Assembly (NCBI RefSeq): GCF_000988205.1
Contig: NZ_LAYQ01000009.1
Span: 1-64,000 of the forward strand
DNA: 64,000 bases
Origin: Corynebacterium minutissimum
GTDB lineage: Bacteria; Actinomycetota; Actinomycetes; Mycobacteriales; Mycobacteriaceae
Direction of reading: 5' to 3'
Both the position numbers and the translations under genes were made by a program. Below are positions 7,276 through 16,158 of this stretch, piece after piece (within the stretch, counting starts at the first letter, position 1; each line of letters begins with the position of its first letter). The notes beneath the pieces are model-generated. The model did no database searches, was not told where the DNA came from, and was given only the letters and a program-made list of their open reading frames with translations.

Positions 7276-8658
7276 TTAGAACAGGCCCTCAGCCTTCTTG
7301 CCGGTGTCCTTGACGGTGATCTCGCGGGAATCAACGTTCTGGTCGTTGTGGGTGGACTTGTCACCGTCGAGGCGGGAAATCTGGGTGACCTCGATGTAGT
7401 TCTTCAGGCGGCCTTCCTTGGTGTTGCCGTCGCCGAAGTCCAGGTTGGCAACGCGAGCGGACTCGCCAGCGTTAATCGGGTTGGCCAGGGTGACCTCGAA
7501 GGAGCGGGTGGAGGTCTTCTCGTCGAAGCCAAGGTCGCGGATGTGCGCACCATTGGAGGAACGCGGGGTGATCAGGCGGTCAACACCCTTCGGGCCCTCA
7601 GCGGTCTTGACGTCAACGCGGTACTGAACTGCCGGGTAGTTGCCGTAGTAGCGCTCGGTGCCGACGTTCTCCAGGCGGAGAGCAACGGTGCCTGCGAAAC
7701 CTGCGTGCTTAGCGCCAGAGGTGGTCAGAACCGGCTTCAGGTCCAGCTTCTGCTTAGCCTCATCGGTCTTGCCGTTCTCGACGTCCTCCTGGACCTTCTT
7801 GTCGGCTTCCTCTTCCTTCTTGCCTTCGGCCTCGGAGACAACCTTCTCCTCCGGAGCAACCTCGTTGTCCTTGATGACCTCAGCGTCAGCCTCCGGGGAC
7901 TTCTCCTCCTCAACAACCTTCGGGTCGTTGACGTCGGTGGTGTTCTGAGCGTCCTTGTTCGGAGCGTAGGAATCAGCGATGTCGTCGTAGAGCTTGACGC
8001 GAACCTCGTTCTTCATCGGCTGCATTGCGGACCAGAAGGTCGGGGTGGACCAGGTGCCGTTCGGCTTGCAGTACTGCTGGGTACCGGTCATGTTCAGAAC
8101 GCGGAAGCCGTAGGTGGCCTCACCGGTGTGGTTCGGCGGAACATCGTACGGGCCGATGGACTGGCCAGCCTCCCAGGACAGGGAGTAGGAAGCGGAGGCG
8201 CCGAGCTTGGTGGCGATCTGGTGGGAGATGCCGAAGGAGCCCTCAGAGTTCTTGCCGGAGCCCTTGCCACCTGCGTTCATGGAGGTGGTCTCGGTGCGGT
8301 CACCGTTGACGGACAGGGTGATGGACTGGGACTTGGACAGGTCCTGCTGCAGCGGGATGTCCTTCTTGGTCTGGTTGGTGGTGGAGATGGTGCCTGCCGG
8401 CATGAAGTTATCGGTCACCTTGTAGACCACGGTGCGGTGGTCCTCCCACGGGTTGCACACCGGGCGCGGGTTGAGCACGTTGGCCTTCATGTGGTCGGAG
8501 CCGTGGCTGGTGTGGACGATGGGGAGCTTGGCGTTAACGGCCGGGGTCTCCGGGTAGGACTCGGTGTGGGTTGCTGCGGATGCAGCCGGTGCGATGAGGG
8601 CGGTGCCTGCAATCGCGAGGCCGGCGATGAGGCCGGCGGTACGACGACGCATGGTCAT
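7276..8658 (-). CDS. Large exported protein with possible aerolysin-like segment
   Basis: 460 residues from ATG 8658 (AGGAG seven bases upstream). Signal peptide at residues 1-28 (ending ASA). Residues about 30-215 are Ser/Thr-rich beta sequence with alternating small polar residues (SQSITLSVNGD, GASASYSLSWEAGQSIGPYD) and a closing GEATYGFRVLNMTGTQQYC; this pattern resembles the membrane hairpin regions of aerolysin/ETX-MTX2 pore formers. Residues about 230-310 are a highly charged Glu/Lys/Asp helix-forming spacer. The last 150 residues look like a beta sandwich. No sortase motif or membrane anchor. Function unknown; pore or envelope protein are the alternatives. Confidence 0.7.
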   Translation of the reverse strand: MTMRRRTAGLIAGLAIAGTALIAPAASAATHTESYPETPAVNAKLPIVHTSHGSDHMKANVLNPRPVCNPWEDHRTVVYKVTDNFMPAGTISTTNQTKKDIPLQQDLSKSQSITLSVNGDRTETTSMNAGGKGSGKNSEGSFGISHQIATKLGASASYSLSWEAGQSIGPYDVPPNHTGEATYGFRVLNMTGTQQYCKPNGTWSTPTFWSAMQPMKNEVRVKLYDDIADSYAPNKDAQNTTDVNDPKVVEEEKSPEADAEVIKDNEVAPEEKVVSEAEGKKEEEADKKVQEDVENGKTDEAKQKLDLKPVLTTSGAKHAGFAGTVALRLENVGTERYYGNYPAVQYRVDVKTAEGPKGVDRLITPRSSNGAHIRDLGFDEKTSTRSFEVTLANPINAGESARVANLDFGDGNTKEGRLKNYIEVTQISRLDGDKSTHNDQNVDSREITVKDTGKKAEGLF

Positions 8659-9069
8659 GGTTGTTCTCCTGGATGAAAAAGTTTGGGGCAATGTGGTGAC
8701 GCACTGTGGTGGCGCTGCGTATGCGCTGTAGCGCTCAGTGCGTGACGTGAAGCAACGATAAGGTGACTTTCAGGATCGCGCACCCTAAGGATTGTTTATA
8801 TTTTTGGATAGCGAAGTATATTTCGATAGGGTGACGCGAAGGTGAACAATTGGCTAAGAAATTTGCGCCGACCTTGGTTTTGTCCAACTAGACCGTATTC
8901 TGGGAAAACGTCTCTTTGACCATTTGGTCACAAACTAAAGAATGACCCCATACGGGGTGGGAAAAGGTTGCGCGCAGCGCTTATTGCCAGGCCATTTTTA
9001 GCCCCAGGGGTGCGCGCGTGATTGTGTGAAGGTCTTCGGGTTACTTAAAAAATTCTTAGGGGTGGCGCG
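8659..9069. other. Intergenic region, promoter of the exported protein and a palindrome
   Basis: About 410 bases between the exported protein and the transporter stop. AT-rich blocks around 8790-8830 (minus strand TATACT and TATAAA) could hold the promoter of the exported protein. A 14-bp palindrome TGACCATTTGGTCA lies at 8917-8930 and a CCCC-ATAC-GGGG element at about 8946-8957. I see no gene. Confidence 0.5.
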
Positions 9070-9678
9070 TTAATCCTCTTCAATTTCCGGATCTTCGGCG
9101 CGCGCTTGCTCGAACACCTCAGCCGCTGCGCGCAGGTTAATGGTGCCGATGATGAGGCCCACCACGATGTCCGGCCACGGGCTTGCCCACACCAGCATGA
9201 GTAGGCCGGCGCCGAGAATGAGGATATTGGCGGCGACATCATTGCGTGCCGCCAGCCATGCGCCGCGCGTGAGCGCGCTGCCGTGGCGAAGTTGTATGAG
9301 CAACACCGCGCAGAGCAGGTTGATGAGCATCGCCGCCACGGCCGTGCCCGACAACGTAAGTGGCTCAGGCACAGCGCCGGTGATGATCTTCCATATCGCC
9401 ATGCCATAGGACGCCAATGCCGGAATTAGGATCAGCCCGGCTAGGCCATAGCTTGCTTTGCGACGCCCCTCCGCCGACCAGCGCAGCGCGAGCAGGACGA
9501 GCGCATTGATGAGAAAGTCCTCGAGGAAGTCGGCGGCGTCAGCAAACAGTGCCGCCGAGCCGATGATGGAGGCGATGATGAACTCGCCGAAGAATCCGAG
9601 GAGGTTCAGCGCGGCGACCCAGGCGACAATGTGCCGGGCGCGCGCGTTCAGGGTAGAGGAGGAGAGTTCTTGAGACAC
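9070..9678 (-). CDS. CDF-like cation transporter (probably a separate gene)
   Basis: From GTG 9678 this part encodes 202 residues with about five membrane spans: ARHIVAWVAALNLLGFFGEF, GSAALFADAADFLEDFLINA and ARNDVAANILILGAGLLMLV. These match the membrane domain of cation diffusion facilitators, with the metal-site pattern ADAADFLED and ARNDVAAN. The usual cytosolic domain is absent, giving a short form known from other actinobacteria. Its GTG sits inside a large hairpin (9675-9712) that separates it from the natural end of the MHS gene, which argues for an independent gene. Confidence 0.65.
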   Translation of the reverse strand: MSQELSSSTLNARARHIVAWVAALNLLGFFGEFIIASIIGSAALFADAADFLEDFLINALVLLALRWSAEGRRKASYGLAGLILIPALASYGMAIWKIITGAVPEPLTLSGTAVAAMLINLLCAVLLIQLRHGSALTRGAWLAARNDVAANILILGAGLLMLVWASPWPDIVVGLIIGTINLRAAAEVFEQARAEDPEIEED

Positions 9679-11094
9679 GGCACCTGAGCTTAGTGGCTGA
9701 GGTGCCGTGTCCCAATTTGTTTTTCTTATGAACCGTTTCGGATTAGTCGACGATGGCGACGTCGTCTTCTCGGCGGTGTTTCTCGCCAGCGAAGCCGCCG
9801 AAGGCTGTGATGAGGCGGTCGCGGCCAGGATGATGATTCCCGGTGTGGAACTGGGGGTCTCGTTGGAAGCGTTCAACGCGGTGGCAAGGAAGGGGAGCAG
9901 CCCCGATACTGCTGACGCGATATTGGCGGAGATGGCCACGCCGGAATAGCGGACGTTGGCGGGGAAGACCTCTGAGAGCAGGACGCCTGACACGGAATAG
10001 GTGATGGTGACCAGGGACAGCCCAATGCAGACCGCAAGCGTGAGGAGAACGGCATTGCCGGTATCGATCATCGCCCACAGCGGCCACGCCATGATAGCGG
10101 TGGCAAGCGCGCCGTATCCGATAACACGACCCGGGCCAATCTTTTCACCGATGCGTCCGAAGATGATGTTGATGAAGATTTGGCACACAGCGCCGAGGAG
10201 GGTGGCGTTCACGACGGTCTGGCGTTCGAAGTCCAGCGTGGTTGTGGCGTAGGAGAGGACATAGGTGCTCATGACGAAGAAGCCGCCGATGCCGAGGAAG
10301 GCGGCCGCGGAAGCAAGGCACAGTTGTGGGAAGTGCTGCGTGAAAAGTTCCTTCAGTGAGCCTTGGTGCGCAGCCTCGTCGGCCTCAGCTTCCTCTTCGA
10401 GGGCTTTGTAGACAGGAGATTCTTCAGCCTTTGTGCGAATCCACAGTGCTACTCCAAGGAAGGGGAAAGCGATGAGGAAGGGAACACGCCAGCCCCAGGA
10501 GCTCACCGCGTCATCATCAAGCATGAGCACAAGCGCGAAGGCGCCGGAGGAGAGCAGTGTGCCGGCGGGGGAGCCGATCTGCACGAAGGCCGCGTAGCGG
10601 CCGCGCTTTTCAGCCGGTGCGTGTTCGATAGCCATGGTCGTTGCACCGCCCCATTCGCCGCCGACGGCGATTCCTTGAAGCAGGCGCAAGATGACGAGAG
10701 CGATGGGTGCCCAGATGCCAATGCTGTTAAAGGTGGGCAGAAGGCCGATGATTCCGGTGGCCACACCGATGACAACGATGGAGATGATGAGTGCTGGTCG
10801 GCGGCCCATCTTATCGCCAATCTGGCCGAAAATGACTGCACCGAGAGGGCGGGCAAGGAAGCCCACGCCGAAGGTGGCGAAGGAGGCTAGGGTGGCGCCG
10901 GTGCCTGACATTCCCGAGAAGAAGAGATCGTTGAAGACGAGCGCGGCCGCGGTGCCGAAGAGGAAGAAATCATACCATTCGAGGGCTGTGCCAACGAACG
11001 CGGAACTGGCGATACGGAAGACATCTTTTGACTCGACCTTGATTTGCTCGGGGTCAGATTGGACCGGGGCAGCCGGGGGTGGATTGGTAGTCAT
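9070..11094 (-). CDS. MHS-type MFS transporter frame running on into a CDF-like cation transporter
   Basis: One open frame of 674 residues made of two proteins. Residues 1-425 are a metabolite:proton symporter of the MHS group: FRIASSAFVGTALEWYDFFL, then GQIGDKMGRRPALI, LQGIAVGGEWGGA and about 12 membrane spans. It would import a small acid. From about 427 the natural tail (ITAFGGFAGEKHRREDD, ending at a stop at 9743) is found in another frame; loss of one C near 9813-9816 throws the frame into a junk linker and then into the downstream transporter. AAGGAG nine bases before ATG 11094 supports the start. PucR and amidohydrolase genes next to it suggest an amide or ureide substrate. The fusion may be real or a sequence error. 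Confidence 0.8.
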   Translation of the reverse strand: MTTNPPPAAPVQSDPEQIKVESKDVFRIASSAFVGTALEWYDFFLFGTAAALVFNDLFFSGMSGTGATLASFATFGVGFLARPLGAVIFGQIGDKMGRRPALIISIVVIGVATGIIGLLPTFNSIGIWAPIALVILRLLQGIAVGGEWGGATTMAIEHAPAEKRGRYAAFVQIGSPAGTLLSSGAFALVLMLDDDAVSSWGWRVPFLIAFPFLGVALWIRTKAEESPVYKALEEEAEADEAAHQGSLKELFTQHFPQLCLASAAAFLGIGGFFVMSTYVLSYATTTLDFERQTVVNATLLGAVCQIFINIIFGRIGEKIGPGRVIGYGALATAIMAWPLWAMIDTGNAVLLTLAVCIGLSLVTITYSVSGVLLSEVFPANVRYSGVAISANIASAVSGLLPFLATALNASNETPSSTPGIIILAATASSQPSAASLARNTAEKTTSPSSTNPKRFIRKTNWDTAPQPLSSGAVSQELSSSTLNARARHIVAWVAALNLLGFFGEFIIASIIGSAALFADAADFLEDFLINALVLLALRWSAEGRRKASYGLAGLILIPALASYGMAIWKIITGAVPEPLTLSGTAVAAMLINLLCAVLLIQLRHGSALTRGAWLAARNDVAANILILGAGLLMLVWASPWPDIVVGLIIGTINLRAAAEVFEQARAEDPEIEED
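9675..9712 (-). terminator. Hairpin between MHS and CDF-like genes, overlapping the CDF start
   Basis: GACACGGCACCTCAGC pairs with GCTCAGGTGCCGTGTC with one mismatch. It lies between the natural stop of the MHS transporter (9743) and the CDF-like body, and includes the GTG start at 9678. No T run follows on the minus strand; on the plus strand the stem is followed by AATTTGTTTTTCTT. It could end transcription or hide the start codon of the second gene. Confidence 0.55.
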
Positions 11095-11232
11095 ATCCAG
11101 GTGCTCCTTGTGTGAAGTGCGTTACCTTTCCTGGAAACGATAGGTGTAGGTCACCTGAAGGGGGATGTTCTGGCAGCATTTATATGCATCACCCCATCGA
11201 CTGGGCGGCAGAAGTGTGCGGTTGCACAGGAC

Positions 11233-12372
11233 TTAAGGTGTCGCGCGGTGCAGTGCGAGCAGCACTCGGGCCGCGTCCTTGGGCCGGGTGATATCAAGGC
11301 CGGTGAGCTCAGTAACGTGTCGCAAGCGGTTGAGTACGGTGTTGCGGTGGCAGTTCAGCGCTTCGGCGGAGTCCTTGATGGAGCCGCAGTCCAGGTAGGT
11401 GGTGATGGTTCGGTACAGCGGCGCGTTCTCAAGGCGCATTTGGGCAATGGTCTGCGTCAGCTCCGTCATGCCGCTGGCTGTGAAGTCTGCGAGGGCATCT
11501 CCTGCGACAGCCCAGAGTGCATCCGCCGCTTCGGTGAGTTGGCTCAGCGGGCCGGTGGAGTCGAAGATGCGCGGCGCTTGCTGCGCCGCCGCGCGAACTC
11601 CGGCTAAGCCGATGACGTCGCGGAAAAGTATGCCCGAGATCGTCGTCAGCCCTGCGCCGGTGTCCTTTGCGGTCTGTTCGCTGGGCCTTTGGTCTCTAGG
11701 CCAGAAGGTAACGAACATCCCGCGCACAGGGTGGCCGAAGGCCTCGCCGGAGGAGATGGGGGCGTCGAGAAGCGCGCGCAATTCCACCGCCGCGGTGGGG
11801 TGCGCCACCACGACGTCGAAGTGGGTGCCAGCATCGATGTTGAGTGCGCGGGCGATCTCCGCGATGCCGAGCGTGCCCAGGGACTCGGCAGCGAAGAGCC
11901 GTTCCAGGTGCCGGGCGTGAGCGCGGTGCACGTTGTGCTGCCCGCGCGCCTCCTCCAAGCGGTAAGCATCGCGCACCACGAGGTTGTACATCGTCACAAC
12001 CGAATGCACCTGCGCCACGTGGTCGATGAGCACCTCCTGGTCCACGCCGGCCGCGCGGCGGAGGTGTTCCCAGAGGACCGTGAAGTCGAGCTGGATGGCG
12101 TCGATCAGTGTGGCTAGTTCCACCCCCTGGTGCGCGCGCCGCCGGCCGAGGCTTTGCGCATGGGCGCGAAGCTCCTCCTCATCCATCGCGCCGACCAACA
12201 CGTCGGTGATGCGCGCGAAGACCTCGAAGGCTGTGAGGCGTAACTCGTCTTCGCTCACCAACGAGTCGCCATAGCGCCCTGAACGAGTAAAAGCAGCGAG
12301 GAAATCCTCCACCAGGCGGGGGATGGTGCCGTGGACCTCCGCGACGATGTCGCGCCAGCGTATTTCGTGCAT
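11233..12372 (-). CDS. PucR-family transcriptional regulator
   Basis: 379 residues from ATG 12372 (a GTG six bases earlier is also possible). The N-terminal 170 residues are helical, like the RsbRD-type sensor region, followed by a CdaR-like middle and the PucR C-terminal helix-turn-helix: TYLDCGSIKDSAEALNCHRN then TVLNRLRHVTELTGLD. Lies divergent to the amidohydrolase and behind the MHS transporter, so it probably controls these genes in response to a nitrogen compound. A palindrome GTGCATATGCAC covers its start codon and may be an autoregulatory site. Confidence 0.87.
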   Translation of the reverse strand: MHEIRWRDIVAEVHGTIPRLVEDFLAAFTRSGRYGDSLVSEDELRLTAFEVFARITDVLVGAMDEEELRAHAQSLGRRRAHQGVELATLIDAIQLDFTVLWEHLRRAAGVDQEVLIDHVAQVHSVVTMYNLVVRDAYRLEEARGQHNVHRAHARHLERLFAAESLGTLGIAEIARALNIDAGTHFDVVVAHPTAAVELRALLDAPISSGEAFGHPVRGMFVTFWPRDQRPSEQTAKDTGAGLTTISGILFRDVIGLAGVRAAAQQAPRIFDSTGPLSQLTEAADALWAVAGDALADFTASGMTELTQTIAQMRLENAPLYRTITTYLDCGSIKDSAEALNCHRNTVLNRLRHVTELTGLDITRPKDAARVLLALHRATP

Positions 12373-12378
12373 ATGCAC
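12367..12378. promoter_or_regulatory. 12-bp palindrome over the PucR start codon
   Basis: GTGCATATGCAC is a perfect inverted repeat that includes both possible start codons of the PucR gene. No ribosome site lies upstream; TAGCGT sits a few bases before, which fits a leaderless transcript. A regulator bound here would block its own transcription start. The binding is inferred. Confidence 0.35.
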
Positions 12379-12503
12379 AACGCTACACGCTCAGCGGTGG
12401 TGAATTGCCCTGCAGGTAGCGAGGTGCCTCACCGATCTGGCTAGCATGTGGTGACAAACACAGCACGGTGCTCGTGCAGCTTGTCAGAGAAGCAGGAGGA
12501 CGC

Positions 12504-14096
12504 ATGATTACGCGCATCGACAACGCCCATATCCTGACCCAAGACCCCGCGCGGCCGGTCACGGATGCGGTGGCCTTGGCCAACGGGTGCATCCTCGCGG
12601 TGGGGGAGGACGCCCGCGCGCTGCCCGCCGATGAGACGTGGGACGCCGGTGGCCGCACGCTGACCCCGGGCTTTAATGACGCGCATTCCCACACCGTGTG
12701 GTTTGGCCAAACGCTGCTGGAGGTGGATCTATCCCGGGCCACAACGCCAGAGGAGGTCTATTCAGCGTTGCACGATGCTGAGCCAAACCCCGATGGTTGG
12801 GTGGTGGCCGCAGGGTTCCGCCCCTCCGGGCTGGATGCGCCGGTGGAGATTGCGCAGCTTGACCACGCCACCGGCGGGGCTCCGCTGCTGATTAAGCACA
12901 ACTCGGGCCATGCTTACACGGTCAACACCGCGGCACTGCGCGCGGCGGGCGTCGATCCCGCCAACCCACCCGAGGTCGAAGGCGGCGAGTTCGTTCGCGA
13001 TGCCGACGGGCACTGCACCGGGCTGCTCGATGAAAACGCCATGCGCGCCATCCAAGAGGTAACCCTGCCGGAATCGGGCGAGGAGATCGCCCGCGCCCTG
13101 GAGCTGGCCACGCGCCGCTACCTAGAGCGCGGACTGACCTCCGTCACGGATGCCGGGGTGGCTGGCGGCTGGATCGGGCACAGCCCGCGCGAGATTGCCG
13201 CCTATCAGAACGCCACCCTGCATACCCGCATGCAGGTGATGGTGACCATGGATGTGCTCCACGAGATCTCCGGACACGCCTCCGACGGCCCCGGCTGGGG
13301 CCTGGATGGTGGCCTGCGCACCGGCTTCGGCGATGAGTGGCTGCAGATCGGCCCCGTCAAGATCTTCAGCGATGGCTCCCTACTAGGTACCACCGCCGCA
13401 CTGACGGAGAATTACGCCTGCTGCTCCCATCACGGATACTTCCAGGGTGACCCGGAACAGATGCGCACCCGTGCGCTGCAGGCGGCGAATTCCGGCTGGT
13501 CACTGGCCATCCACGCCATCGGCGATGCGGCGGTGGATTTTGCGATAGAGACGCTGGAGGAGGCCGTCGACAAGCATGGCGTGCCCGCCATGCCACACCG
13601 CATCGAACACGGCGGCGTGGTGCGTCCCGATCAGATTGAGCGCCTGCGCGGCCAGCCCATCGTGGTGGTGCCGCAGCCGCTGTTCATCCGGGCTTTCGGC
13701 GACGCGATGACGGATGCCCTCGGCCCGGAGCGCACCGTGTGGAGCTACCCAGGCAAGCGGCTTCTCGACGCCTCCCTCATCCTCCCCGGCAGTTCCGATC
13801 AGCCCGTGGCACCCGGGGTGCCCCTGGAGGTCATGCAGGCCTTCGTGGAGCGGCGCACCGCCTCGGGCCGGGACTATGGGGCGGAGGACCGTTTGACCCC
13901 AGCCGAGGCTCTCTATGCCTACACCGCAGGTTCGGCCGCGGCGACGGGCTGGGCCGGGCGCAAGGGGCAGGTGATGCCGGGGCAGCTGGCGGATTTCGTG
14001 CTGCTTTCCCAGGACCCGCTGAATACTGACGATCTATCCACCATCGACGTGGCCGCCACCATCGTGGGCGGCGAGCTGCGCTACGGAAGTTTTTAA
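12504..14096 (+). CDS. Amidohydrolase, YtcJ-like (amidohydrolase family 3)
   Basis: 530 residues; AGGAGG precedes ATG 12504. Metal-dependent amidohydrolase of the composite TIM-barrel type: GRTLTPGFNDAHSHTVWFG (metal-site histidines), LIKHNSGHAYTVN, KIFSDGSLLGTTAAL, LAIHAIGDAAVDFAIE, MPHRIEHGG and a C-terminal PAEALYAYTAGSA. Homologues hydrolyse formamides or other amides; the substrate cannot be read from sequence. It starts a two-gene operon with the carbamoylase-type hydrolase, nine bases apart. Confidence 0.9.
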   Translation: MITRIDNAHILTQDPARPVTDAVALANGCILAVGEDARALPADETWDAGGRTLTPGFNDAHSHTVWFGQTLLEVDLSRATTPEEVYSALHDAEPNPDGWVVAAGFRPSGLDAPVEIAQLDHATGGAPLLIKHNSGHAYTVNTAALRAAGVDPANPPEVEGGEFVRDADGHCTGLLDENAMRAIQEVTLPESGEEIARALELATRRYLERGLTSVTDAGVAGGWIGHSPREIAAYQNATLHTRMQVMVTMDVLHEISGHASDGPGWGLDGGLRTGFGDEWLQIGPVKIFSDGSLLGTTAALTENYACCSHHGYFQGDPEQMRTRALQAANSGWSLAIHAIGDAAVDFAIETLEEAVDKHGVPAMPHRIEHGGVVRPDQIERLRGQPIVVVPQPLFIRAFGDAMTDALGPERTVWSYPGKRLLDASLILPGSSDQPVAPGVPLEVMQAFVERRTASGRDYGAEDRLTPAEALYAYTAGSAAATGWAGRKGQVMPGQLADFVLLSQDPLNTDDLSTIDVAATIVGGELRYGSF

Positions 14097-14105
14097 GGAG
14101 TAGAA

Positions 14106-15341
14106 ATGCGAGCAACCACTAACGAACAATTCCTGGCCGATTTCCAGGCCATGTCCGCCAACGGCGCCACTCCGGGGGGCGGCGTGGAACGCCAAGCGGC
14201 GAGTGCCGGCGATAACCTCAACCGCGCCTGGTTCCACGAGGTCCTGGAACCCCTCGGGGCGCGCGTCATCTACGACGAGATTGGCAACCAGTACGGTCTC
14301 TTCGAGCTCGCCCCCGGCGCCGAGTACGTGGGCCTGGGCTCGCACCTGGATTCGCAGCCCTTGGCCGGCCGTTTCGACGGTGCTTATGGCGTGCTGGCAG
14401 CAGCTCATGCCGCCGGGCGCGTGGCGCAATCGGGTGCCAAGGCGCGCTATAACCTGGCGGTCATCAATTGGTTCAACGAGGAGGGCTCGCGCTTTGCGCC
14501 TTCCATGATGGGCAGCTCCGTGTTTGTGGGAACGTTGGCGCTTGACGACGCCTACTCCGCCACCGATCTCAGCGGCGTCACCGTCGCGGAGGCTCAAGAA
14601 GAGGCCGGCTGGGCCCCGCGCGGTGAAGCTCCGAAGCTCGCGGCCTATGCGGAGATCCACGTCGAGCAAGGTAAGGAGCTTGAAGCTGCAGGCAACACGA
14701 TTGGTTTGGTCACCGCCACGTGGGGCGCGAAGAAATTCCAGGCGGTGGTCTCCGGTGAACAGGGCCATACCGGCTCTACTCTGATGGCCGATAGGAAGGA
14801 TGCGCTCTTCGGCGCCTCCCTTATTATCTCTTCCGTGGAGCGCCTGACCCACGAATTCGCAGCAGGCCAGCTGCAGGCCTCGGTCTCGCAGCTGACGCTG
14901 GAACCGAACTCGCCGGTAACCATCGCGCGCGAGGTGCGCTTCAACGTCGATGTGCGCTCGCCCTCCACGGAGGTGCTGGACAAGGCCCAAGCACGCCTGC
15001 AGGAGATCATCGCTGCGGCGGAAGAGGAGTCCCGCACCTCAGTCGAGCTATCCCCGACGCATGAGTGGGCTCTCAACCCCTACCCGGCGGCCGGCGTCGC
15101 GCTGGCCCGCGAGGTAGTAGAGGAACTGGGCTACTCGCACCAGGAGATCTATACGGTGGCCGGCCATGACTCGACCAACCTCAAGGAGGTGGTGCCGACG
15201 GTCATGCTCTTCATCCCGTCCGTCGACGGCATCTCGCACAACGAAAAGGAGTTCACTACGGCGGAGGACTGCGTGGCCGGCCTAGACGTGCTGACGCACG
15301 TGGCGCAGCGCCTCGTGGAATCCGGGTGCGGGGAAGGCTAG
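14106..15341 (+). CDS. M20-type amidase, hydantoinase/carbamoylase family
   Basis: 411 residues; AAGGAG five bases before the ATG, overlapping the tail of the preceding gene region. Matches N-carbamoyl amino-acid hydrolase / allantoate amidohydrolase type enzymes of the M20 clan. Two-metal ligands are in order: GSHLDSQ (His), GRFDGAYG (Asp), WFNEEGSRF (Glu), AEIHVEQG (His) and GISHNEKEF (His). Dimerisation lid in the middle (EQGHTGSTLMADRKDA). It would release an amino acid from an N-carbamoyl or ureido substrate. Together with the amidohydrolase, MHS transporter and PucR gene it forms a likely uptake-and-hydrolysis module. Confidence 0.9.
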   Translation: MRATTNEQFLADFQAMSANGATPGGGVERQAASAGDNLNRAWFHEVLEPLGARVIYDEIGNQYGLFELAPGAEYVGLGSHLDSQPLAGRFDGAYGVLAAAHAAGRVAQSGAKARYNLAVINWFNEEGSRFAPSMMGSSVFVGTLALDDAYSATDLSGVTVAEAQEEAGWAPRGEAPKLAAYAEIHVEQGKELEAAGNTIGLVTATWGAKKFQAVVSGEQGHTGSTLMADRKDALFGASLIISSVERLTHEFAAGQLQASVSQLTLEPNSPVTIAREVRFNVDVRSPSTEVLDKAQARLQEIIAAAEEESRTSVELSPTHEWALNPYPAAGVALAREVVEELGYSHQEIYTVAGHDSTNLKEVVPTVMLFIPSVDGISHNEKEFTTAEDCVAGLDVLTHVAQRLVESGCGEG

Positions 15342-15386
15342 GCGCCCAGCGCGCCGCCGCGCAAGACGCGCTAGTTGCTATCGGTC

Positions 15387-15899
15387 TTAGTCGTTATCGC
15401 TCCACGGCTCGTAGCCAAAGGCCTGTAGTGCGACCTCGAATCCGCGCTTCATCGCGGTGAGCTCTTCCTCGCTGAACTCGTAGGTGCGTAAGCGCACTGG
15501 GCCGGTAAGTGGGACATGGAGCAGGAAGCGACGGCCTTCTTCGGTGATGTCGCGCAATCGGCGGCGCAGGTCCTCCGGATCGTCGTTGAGCGCAATGAGA
15601 TCATCACGCACTAAGCGCTTGACAGCCTGCCCGATGGTGGCGGGCTGCCATCCCAGTTCCTTGCGCAGCTGAAGGATCGGGATGGGGCCCTTCTTATCGA
15701 TGAGCCGCAGAAGCGAAAGATGGGAACCGGTGATTCCGTACTCGCGGCGCGCTTCTGTGTCGAACCTAGCCCGGGCGCGTTCGAAGCGGCGGTACTCCGC
15801 GATGGTCTCAGCGATTGGATCAATATCTGTCACGTAATCAAGCGTAAAAGTTCGGGGAGGGAATCTGCAACCGAGTTCCAAGAACACACTTTTAGCCAC
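15387..15899 (-). CDS. MarR-family transcriptional regulator
   Basis: Up to 170 residues. Winged helix: GITGSHLSLLRLIDKKGPIP, LQLRKELGWQPATIGQAVKR and a charged wing NDDPEDLRRRLRDITEEGRR, typical of MarR proteins. The GTG at 15899 has a weak ribosome site; a GTG at 15833 would give a more usual length of 148. Convergent with the carbamoylase gene, so it is not obviously its regulator. Confidence 0.8.
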   Translation of the reverse strand: MAKSVFLELGCRFPPRTFTLDYVTDIDPIAETIAEYRRFERARARFDTEARREYGITGSHLSLLRLIDKKGPIPILQLRKELGWQPATIGQAVKRLVRDDLIALNDDPEDLRRRLRDITEEGRRFLLHVPLTGPVRLRTYEFSEEELTAMKRGFEVALQAFGYEPWSDND

Positions 15900-16158
15900 C
15901 TTATTGGTGTTAGGCGGGGGTAATATAAAGGAAATTTATGCCGCTAGTCGAAAGAGTTTGATCCATCCAGCGGAAGCGGCGGTAAATAGCAGATGAAAAG
16001 GACTTTTATCGGGTTCGGAATGCAAGAGGCGGCTGTATTCTTTGCCCGTCCGCGGGGGTGAGTTTAAAAACTGGTGACACGAGACGCAAATGTGACTATT
16101 GTTAACGTGCAGTCAATCTTTGGCTCCCTACATTTTGTATGACTCCTAAGGAGAATCC

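Noticed and set aside
6994..8676. Long plus-strand frame opposite the exported 460-residue protein
   Set aside because: Valine/glycine/leucine-rich shadow of the minus-strand gene, which has a ribosome site and signal peptide.
15938..15961. Seven-residue frame after AAAGGAAATTT upstream of the Ser/Thr-rich protein gene
   Set aside because: Could be a leader peptide but too short to support; no attenuator structure visible.
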